From assembly GCA_900637705.1 (NCBI GenBank), contig LR134390.1:2108001-2172000 (forward strand): DNA of 64,000 bases, given 5' to 3'. The notes under the pieces were generated by a model. The model was not told where the DNA came from, did not search any database, and was given only the letters and a program-made list of their open reading frames with translations. The position numbers were made by a program, and so were the translations under genes. Source of the stretch: Fusobacterium varium (GTDB taxonomy: Bacteria > Fusobacteriota > Fusobacteriia > Fusobacteriales > Fusobacteriaceae). Positions 58,267 through 64,000 of the stretch are shown in pieces. How positions within the stretch are numbered: the stretch's first letter is position 1; each line of letters starts with the position of its first letter.

Positions 58267-61200
58267 ATGTATTTAAAAGCTGTTGAAATATTTGGATTCA
58301 AATCTTTCGGAGAGAAAGTATATATAGAATTCAACAGAGGAATCACGTCTATAGTGGGACCTAATGGAAGTGGAAAATCAAATATTCTAGATGCAGTTCT
58401 ATGGGTGCTTGGTGAGCAGTCCTATAAAAATATCAGAGCAAAAGAAAGTTCTGATGTTATTTTTTCTGGTGGAAAAGATAAAAAACCAATGAATTCAGCT
58501 GAAGTTTCTTTATATATAGACAACACTGATTCTTTTCTTCCATTGGAAAATGAAGAGATTAAAGTAACTAGAAAACTTTATGCCACTGGTGATAATGAAT
58601 ACTATATAAATGATGTAAAAACAAGATTAAAAGATATTGGAAATCTTTTTCTGGATACAGGAGTAGGTAAAAGTGCCTATTCAGTTATTGGGCAGGGAAA
58701 GGTGGAACGTATCATTGGATCATCTTCAAAAGAAATAAAAGGAATTATTGAAGAAGCTGCTGGAATAAAAAAGTTTCAAATAAAAAAGAATGAAGCTGTT
58801 AAAAATCTTAGCAATGTGGAACTTGAACTGGAAAAAATAGATTTGGTCCTAAGAGAAGTAAAAGAAAATAAGGACAGAGTGGAAAAGCAAGCTGGAAAAG
58901 CTCAAGAATACCTCAATCTCAAAGATGAAAGAGATAAACTGGCGAAAGGGATATATTTGAGTGAGTTTAATGAAAAACAAGCTAAATTAGATGATGGAGA
59001 TGCAATAAAAGAAAAACTTACCTCTGAAGCTGCTGAATTAGAAAGAGAATTTAATTCCATTGAAAATAGACTTGATGAAATAGACAAAGAAAAGCTTACA
59101 CTAAAAAAAGAAATTGAAGAATTAAGTGGAAAAAATCAAGAATTAAAAAGAGAAATTGAACTTAAAGAAAGAGAAAAAGTAAGAATAAGTGAGAGAGTAG
59201 AAGGATACAAAAGGGAAGTCAGTGATAGACATGAAAGAATGAAAAACAGCGACCTTAAAATAACTGAAAAATTGAAATCACTTGATATGCTTGTTGAAGA
59301 AAGAGAAACTCTCAAAGAAAAAATAGAAAAACTTTCAGAAGAAAATTTAAAATTTGAATCTCAGTTGAAAGAACTTGAAAATACCAAAAAAGAATTTGAC
59401 TTGGGAATGGAGCTCAAAAAGAAAAAAGTCATGGAGCTTGAGCTAGAAAAATTAAAGCTCCTAAATGAAATAGAAAGTTCAAGCAGGAGAGTAAAGGGAA
59501 GTAATACTAAAATTACAAACCTTAGAGAAGAACTTTCATCTTATGACATGAAATTAAGTTCTGCCATAACAGAATTAGAGAAAGCTGAAATTTCTAAAAA
59601 TGAAAAAGAAAAAAAACTTATTGAAATTGAGGAAAGAGGAACTTTTCTAGAAGAGGAAATAAGCAAACTTAGTCAAAGGAGCAACAAGCTTTCTGAAATA
59701 GTAAGAACTGCTGAATATGATGAAAAAAGACATTCTGCCAAACTTCAGGCTCTTGTGAGAATGGAAGAGAATAATGAAGGATTCTTCAAAGGAGTAAAAG
59801 AAGTTCTTAACAGTAAAATTATTGGAATAGAAGGTGTATTTATCTCCCTTGTAACTATTCCTGAAAGATTAGAAAAGGCTATTGAAGCTGGAATTCCTGG
59901 AAATATACAAGATATAGTTGTAGATACTGGAGATACAGCTAAAAAAGCAATAAACTTCCTTAAAGAAAGAAAAGCTGGAAGAGCATCTTTCCTTGCATTA
60001 GATACTATCAAGGTTCCATTAAAAAGAGAAATAAAAATAAACATTCCTGGAGTAATAGGAAGAGCTGCTGAACTGGTAACAGTTGATGAAAGATATAAAA
60101 ATGTAGTTGAATTTGTACTTGGAAATCTACTTATAGTTGAAAACTTAGATACAGCATTGAAAATAGTTAAAAATAATATGTTTATGGGAAATGTTGTAAC
60201 TCTTTCTGGAGAACTTATGAGTTCCCGAGGGAGAATAACAGGAGGAGATTCTGGCAATTCAACAGCCAGCCAAATATTTGAGAGAAAAAAAGAAATAAGA
60301 GTTCTTAAAGAAACTGTTGAAAAACTCACTAGAACTATAAAAAGTGCTTCTGCAGAGCAAAATGAAATAAGTAAAACTCTTGAAAATTTTGAAAATGAAA
60401 TAGATAAAATAGATTCTTTGGAAGATGGCATTAGAAAACAGCTCAAATTAGCAGAAGAACTATATAATGATTATATTTTGAAGAAAGAAAGAATAGAAAA
60501 AGATAGAAGAGTTGTCAAAGTAGAACTGGAAGAAGAAGAAAAATATAGTCAAGAATTTGAAAAGAGAATAAATAGCTCTAAAGATGAAAGAGAAAGAGTC
60601 GACCAAGTTATTGCTGAAATCAAAGCTGATGAAGAACATGAAAGTGAAAAAGTTAAGGAAATAAATACTGCTATTGAAAAGAAAAAAGAAGAGTTTTCAG
60701 ATGTAAGAATTCTCTTTATGAATAGTCAGGACAGACTTGGACAACTGGACAGAGAAGAAGAAAGAGAAAAGAAAGAATATGAATTTCTTGTAGATGAAAA
60801 AAGAAATATGGAAGAAAAAACTGCTTTTCTTGAAGAGGAAATAGCTTCTCTTGAGGAAAAAGAAAAGATATTAAAAATAGAAATTGAAGAAAGAATAAAT
60901 AAATATGAAAGTGAAAATACTGAAGTACAAGAAAGAAAAACTAAAAATGACGCTCTTACAGAGGAAGAAAGAGGTCTTAACAAGAGAAGAAAAGAAACTG
61001 AAAGTTATTTGCTCCATAAAAAAGACAGCTTAAACAGGATAGAGGAAAGTCTAGAGAGAACTAAAGTTGATTTAGAAAGATTAAAGGATATTCTAAGTAC
61101 TCTGGAAGATGTAGAGGCAGTAGAAATAGAAGAAGAAAAAATAAAAGAACTCAAAGATAAATTAAAAATTCTGGATAATAGATTAAAAAACTTCCAAGCA

Positions 61201-61785
61201 GTAAATCTCTTAGCAATAGAAGAATTTAAGGAATTGAATGATAAATATATCTTCCTTACTACCCAAAAAGACGATCTTGTTAAAGGAAAAAATGTCTTAA
61301 TGGAATTGATTAAGGAAATTGATGACACTATTCACAAAAAATTCTTTACTGCTTATAAAGAGATAGATGCCAATTTTAATCAAATGTGTATGGAAACTCT
61401 TAATAACTCTGAAGGAAAACTTCTTGTAATTAATCCTGAAAATTTTGATGAGTGTGGTGTTGAAATCTTTGTAAAATTTAAGAATAAAAAAAGACAGACA
61501 TTATCCCTACTTTCAGGGGGAGAAAAATCTATGGTTGCCATAGCATTTATTATGTCTATCTTTATGTATAAACCTAGTCCATTTACATTTCTTGATGAAA
61601 TAGAGGCTGCCCTAGATGAAAAAAATACCAGAAAGCTTATTGGAAAATTAAAGGAGTTTACTGAAAAATCTCAATTTATCCTTATTACACATAACAAAGA
61701 TACTATGAGAGAATCAGAATCTATATTTGGAGTAACTATGAATAAAGAAATAGGTATCTCCAAAATAGTTCCTGTTAAATTCTAA
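58267..61785 (+). CDS. smc: Chromosome segregation protein SMC
   Basis: 1172 residues, full length. N-terminal ATPase half with Walker A 'VGPNGSGKSNILDAVLWVLG', two long coiled-coil arms (residues ~170-500 and ~670-1020), a hinge at ~510-650 with the flexible Gly-rich 'GELMSSRGRITGGDSGNS', and the C-terminal half with the signature 'LLSGGEKSMVAIAFIMSI' and Walker B 'TFLDEIEAALDEKN'. It organises and separates chromosomes with ScpA and ScpB, which are not in this window. The start ATG has AGGAGAT. Confidence 0.97.
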   Translation: MYLKAVEIFGFKSFGEKVYIEFNRGITSIVGPNGSGKSNILDAVLWVLGEQSYKNIRAKESSDVIFSGGKDKKPMNSAEVSLYIDNTDSFLPLENEEIKVTRKLYATGDNEYYINDVKTRLKDIGNLFLDTGVGKSAYSVIGQGKVERIIGSSSKEIKGIIEEAAGIKKFQIKKNEAVKNLSNVELELEKIDLVLREVKENKDRVEKQAGKAQEYLNLKDERDKLAKGIYLSEFNEKQAKLDDGDAIKEKLTSEAAELEREFNSIENRLDEIDKEKLTLKKEIEELSGKNQELKREIELKEREKVRISERVEGYKREVSDRHERMKNSDLKITEKLKSLDMLVEERETLKEKIEKLSEENLKFESQLKELENTKKEFDLGMELKKKKVMELELEKLKLLNEIESSSRRVKGSNTKITNLREELSSYDMKLSSAITELEKAEISKNEKEKKLIEIEERGTFLEEEISKLSQRSNKLSEIVRTAEYDEKRHSAKLQALVRMEENNEGFFKGVKEVLNSKIIGIEGVFISLVTIPERLEKAIEAGIPGNIQDIVVDTGDTAKKAINFLKERKAGRASFLALDTIKVPLKREIKINIPGVIGRAAELVTVDERYKNVVEFVLGNLLIVENLDTALKIVKNNMFMGNVVTLSGELMSSRGRITGGDSGNSTASQIFERKKEIRVLKETVEKLTRTIKSASAEQNEISKTLENFENEIDKIDSLEDGIRKQLKLAEELYNDYILKKERIEKDRRVVKVELEEEEKYSQEFEKRINSSKDERERVDQVIAEIKADEEHESEKVKEINTAIEKKKEEFSDVRILFMNSQDRLGQLDREEEREKKEYEFLVDEKRNMEEKTAFLEEEIASLEEKEKILKIEIEERINKYESENTEVQERKTKNDALTEEERGLNKRRKETESYLLHKKDSLNRIEESLERTKVDLERLKDILSTLEDVEAVEIEEEKIKELKDKLKILDNRLKNFQAVNLLAIEEFKELNDKYIFLTTQKDDLVKGKNVLMELIKEIDDTIHKKFFTAYKEIDANFNQMCMETLNNSEGKLLVINPENFDECGVEIFVKFKNKKRQTLSLLSGGEKSMVAIAFIMSIFMYKPSPFTFLDEIEAALDEKNTRKLIGKLKEFTEKSQFILITHNKDTMRESESIFGVTMNKEIGISKIVPVKF

Positions 61786-61918
61786 TTTTTTAAAATTTCA
61801 ATCTTGCCTCAGTAAAAATAAAGTTTATTAATTTTGTTTGAAAGAATACAGCTTTATTTCTAATTTCTGCAACTTTGAAACTTATTATTTTTCTTTTTGG
61901 TATACTATTAAGGCAAAA

Positions 61919-61951
61919 AAATAGGACTTCACATTTTGTGAGAGCCCTATT
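61919..61951 (+). terminator. Terminator downstream of smc
   Basis: Arms AAATAGG / CCTATTT with inner CACA / TGTG and a T6 tail. It lies about 135 bp after smc. An extended -10 (TGGTATACT, near 61897-61907) just before it could start a very short transcript. Confidence 0.7.
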
Positions 61952-62030
61952 TTTTATCTATATATTAAAACATCTTGGGGAAAGATTTATAAGATAATAG
62001 TATCAATCCATTATGTCATTTATGTTACAA
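61949..62030 (+). repeat. 82-bp direct repeat, copy A
   Basis: Starts in the T run of the smc terminator and runs through 'AAAACATCTTGGGGAAAGAT' to 'TATGTTACAA'. Copy B at 63602-63684 differs by five substitutions and one T. The centre forms a small hairpin ATCTT-GGGGA-AAGAT. It lies about 90 bp upstream of the HD gene. Confidence 0.85.
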
Positions 62031-62120
62031 TCATATTAAAAAACTATTCAATAATAAATTAGCTTTTAAGAAAAAATAAAGTTATAATATATATAATTAC
62101 ATATCACAGAAAGGAGAATC

Positions 62121-63565
62121 ATGGGAAAAAAAGTAATTAAAGACTTAATACACAGCTATATAACAATAGATACTGATGTTCAAAAGATAGTAGATACTCC
62201 ATCTTTTCAAAGGCTGAAAAGGATAAAGCAGCTTACTTGTGAATATCTTTTCCCCTCTCTCAACCATACAAGGTATGAACATTCTCTTGGAGTAATGAAA
62301 CTAGCTTGTGATTTTTTTGATTCTTTAAATAAAAATATGGAAGACTTTGGAATATCCAAAGAACAAATAGAAAATTATAGATTTCATATAAAATTTGCAG
62401 CTCTTTTACATGATGTAGGGCATGCTCCCCTTTCTCATTTAGGTGAATCTTTTTATGATAAGAAAGAAATATATGAATCATTAATAAAAAATCTATCAAA
62501 TGAAAAAGAAGCAGACAGAATATTTAAAGATGAAAATGGAAATATGATAGGAAGTCCTCATGAATTAATGTCATGCCTATGTATTATAAAAAAATTAAAG
62601 CCTGTTCTTGAAGAAATAAATCATAATATCAATATAGAATTAATATGCAGAATAATTATAGGAAATCTATATCCAGATAAAGATTTATGGCTAGAAAATA
62701 TTCTAATAGAAATAGTTAATTCTAAAACCATAGATGTGGATAAGCTTGACTACCTTATTAGAGATAATCACATGAGTGGATACATAGCACCAAGAATAGA
62801 TATTGAAAGACTTTTTTCCTGTACTTTTATAGGAGAAGATAAAAAACTAAAATATAGTTCTAAAGCTATTCCTGCTATGCAGTCTGTTGTCGATTCCAGA
62901 GATTTACTATACCTTTGGGTATATAATCATCACATATCTGTTTATACCGAGTTTATTATAAGAGATATTCTTGGGCATTTTATGAAGCTTTATGAAGAAC
63001 AAAATGGAAAGTTTCCTGAAGAAATGAATAAAAAAGATTTTTTTTCAACTGAGGCAGTAATAGATAATTTAGTAATAGATGATGATATTTATTCTCATTT
63101 AAGAAAAGCATATCTAGCTTCCCTAAATGGAAAAACTGTTGAATATACTTTTATAGTCATGAAGCAGTTGATGGAAAGAAAATTCTTAAAACCTTTATGG
63201 AAAACTATTTATGAATATGAATGTTTAGAAGATGAATTAGAATTAGAAAAATTAGTAACAGACAGATTAGATAAAATATTGAGAGATAATGAGAAAATTA
63301 AAAAATAGTAGGAGAAATAGGAGAAACACTTAACCTTAAAAAAGGTGAAATATTTATAATAACAAGATATAATAAATTTTACCATGCTGTATCTGAAGCT
63401 AAAATCTATGTATCACTTAATGGTGAAGATAAGCTTCTCTCTGACCTTCTTCCACAAAAAAGTTTTAAAAGATTCAGTAATATATCTTTTTATATCTTTG
63501 GTCCAGGAGAAAAGAAAGAAGAAATTAAAAAGTTATTTTTAAGAATAATAAAAGAAGAACTATAA
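62121..63565 (+). pseudogene. HD-domain phosphohydrolase, frame broken at an A6 run
   Basis: Start ATG 62121 after AAAGGAG. The first frame (395 residues, stop 63306-63308) holds an HD domain of the dGTPase/SAMHD1-like type: 'YEHSLGVMKLA', the metal pair in 'ALLHDVGHAPLSH' and 'DVDKLDYLIRDNH'. The next frame continues 'IVGEIGETLNLKKGEIF' to TAA 63563-63565, a natural C-terminal part of ~85 residues. One more A in the A6 run at 63300-63305 joins both. The active site is all in the first part, so an enzyme without the tail may still work. The likely substrate is a nucleotide (deoxynucleoside triphosphate), not proven. Confidence 0.85.
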
Positions 63566-63578
63566 TTCAAATAAAAAA

Positions 63579-63603
63579 ATCTCTCTAAAATAATTAGGGA
63601 GAT
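63579..63603 (+). terminator. Terminator of the HD gene
   Basis: Arms TCTCTCT / AGGGAGA (one G-U pair) with a T7 tail, 14 bp after the stop codon. Confidence 0.8.
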
Positions 63604-63684
63604 TTTTTTATCTATATATTAAAACATCTTGGGGAAAGATTTATAAGATAATAATACCAAGTCATTATGTCATTTGTGTTACAA
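63602..63684 (+). repeat. 82-bp direct repeat, copy B
   Basis: Second copy of the repeat at 61949-62030, again directly in the T run of a terminator. It lies about 250 bp upstream of the next gene. The two copies thus frame the HD gene and its terminator. Confidence 0.85.
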
Positions 63685-63930
63685 AGGAAAAAATAATTTT
63701 TCATAATAAATTTATTAAAAATAATTAATTCTTACATTTATAAATGTATACAATTAAATTTTGTTATTATTTTATTAGCTAACGATACTTTAAGTCTTAC
63801 ATACAAAATAAAATTTTTATAATATTTTTTATGTCTATAAAGGAATTAAATGACTTTTTTCTAAATAATTAAATAATTTTAATATTTATAGTATATAATA
63901 AATTCTATTTATATAACTAAGGAGGCTCAT
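63685..63930. other. AT-rich upstream region of the last gene
   Basis: Together with terminator and repeat B it makes a 365-bp gap without a gene. A TATAAT at about 63894-63899 is a possible -10 for the gene at 63931. Nothing else recognised. Confidence 0.4.
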
Positions 63931-64000
63931 ATGTTTAATGACATACTTTTAACAGACAACATAAGTTTTATTTTAGTTTTTTTAGGAGGAATATTTTCTT
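63931..64000 (+). CDS. Membrane protein, N-terminal fragment (cut by window edge)
   Basis: Start ATG 63931 follows an excellent AAGGAGGC site. Only 23 residues are inside the window: 'MFNDILLTDNISFILVFLGG' then IFS. This is the beginning of a hydrophobic helix. A start such as 'FLGGIFSF' followed by 'LSPCVLP' would mark a CcdA-type thiol-disulfide transporter, but the decisive part is outside, so this is only a guess. Confidence 0.5.
   Translation, partial: MFNDILLTDNISFILVFLGGIFS

Noticed and set aside
59745-60446. 233-codon open frame on the minus strand inside smc
   Set aside because: It is antisense to a coiled-coil region rich in GAA/AAA codons, which produces long open frames of Ser/Leu/Phe; smc itself is certain.

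Overview
The window is very AT-rich, densely coded DNA from a Gram-negative anaerobe. Protein flavour (Firmicutes-like RecJ, MutL, SMC and YlmH beside a full lipid A operon), codon use and low GC point to Fusobacterium, probably the larger-genome F. varium / ulcerans / mortiferum side. This assignment is inference. No rRNA, tRNA, CRISPR array, prophage or insertion sequence was recognised.

Layout. 1-3503 (minus): NhaC-type antiporter, M20 deacylase and an amidohydrolase cut by the left edge. 3504-6980 (plus): a cluster of unknown genes, including a 40-residue membrane peptide and a frameshifted gene. 7131-9759 (minus): oligopeptide-binding lipoprotein and M42 aminopeptidase. 9956-12969 (plus): galM, a two-piece LysO exporter, a small unknown gene and a DJ-1/PfpI protein. 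About 13021-13170: a candidate small RNA. 13197-14984 (minus): iron alcohol dehydrogenase and a MerR regulator with its own operator. 15061-16156: lrgAB. 16284-22443 (minus): mutL-rlmH-DUF1292-DUF1934-TPR lipoprotein-lysS. 22601-27040 (plus): TPR/degenerate transglycosylase protein and recJ. 27167-29866 (minus): NitT/TauT-type ABC importer. 30131-31507: a MATE gene with a nonsense codon. 31859-42820 (minus): pcrA-lpxC-fabZ-lpxA-lpxI-lpxB-msbA-rph-rdgB-hslU, then SRP RNA, an AsmA-like protein and ylmH. 45811-47987 (plus): pssA and rpoN. 48294-53671 (minus): a P4-type phosphatase, a sigma-54 activator and a transporter/AtuA operon behind a clear sigma-54 promoter. 53855-57853 (minus): Na/Pi cotransporter with PHO-box-like repeats and an S9 peptidase. 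58267-64000 (plus): smc, an HD phosphohydrolase and the start of a membrane protein.

How parts work together. The lpx block makes and exports lipid A, so there is an outer membrane. RpoN, the PAS-AAA+ activator and the -24/-12 promoter with three palindromic upstream sites form one readable regulatory circuit for uptake and catabolism of an unknown carboxylate. MerR with Cys54, an iron ADH and a DJ-1 protein look like an aldehyde-stress module.

The most unusual signals are: a family of roughly 290-320 bp long palindromic elements (31506-31825 and 47983-48269), each starting at the stop codon of a plus-strand gene and filling a convergent gap; a promoter-driven RNA with two C5 loops; an 82-bp direct repeat on either side of the HD gene; a transglycosylase-like protein that has lost its catalytic Glu; and six genes all broken by the loss of one base in an A/T run, which looks like a sequencing artefact rather than biology.
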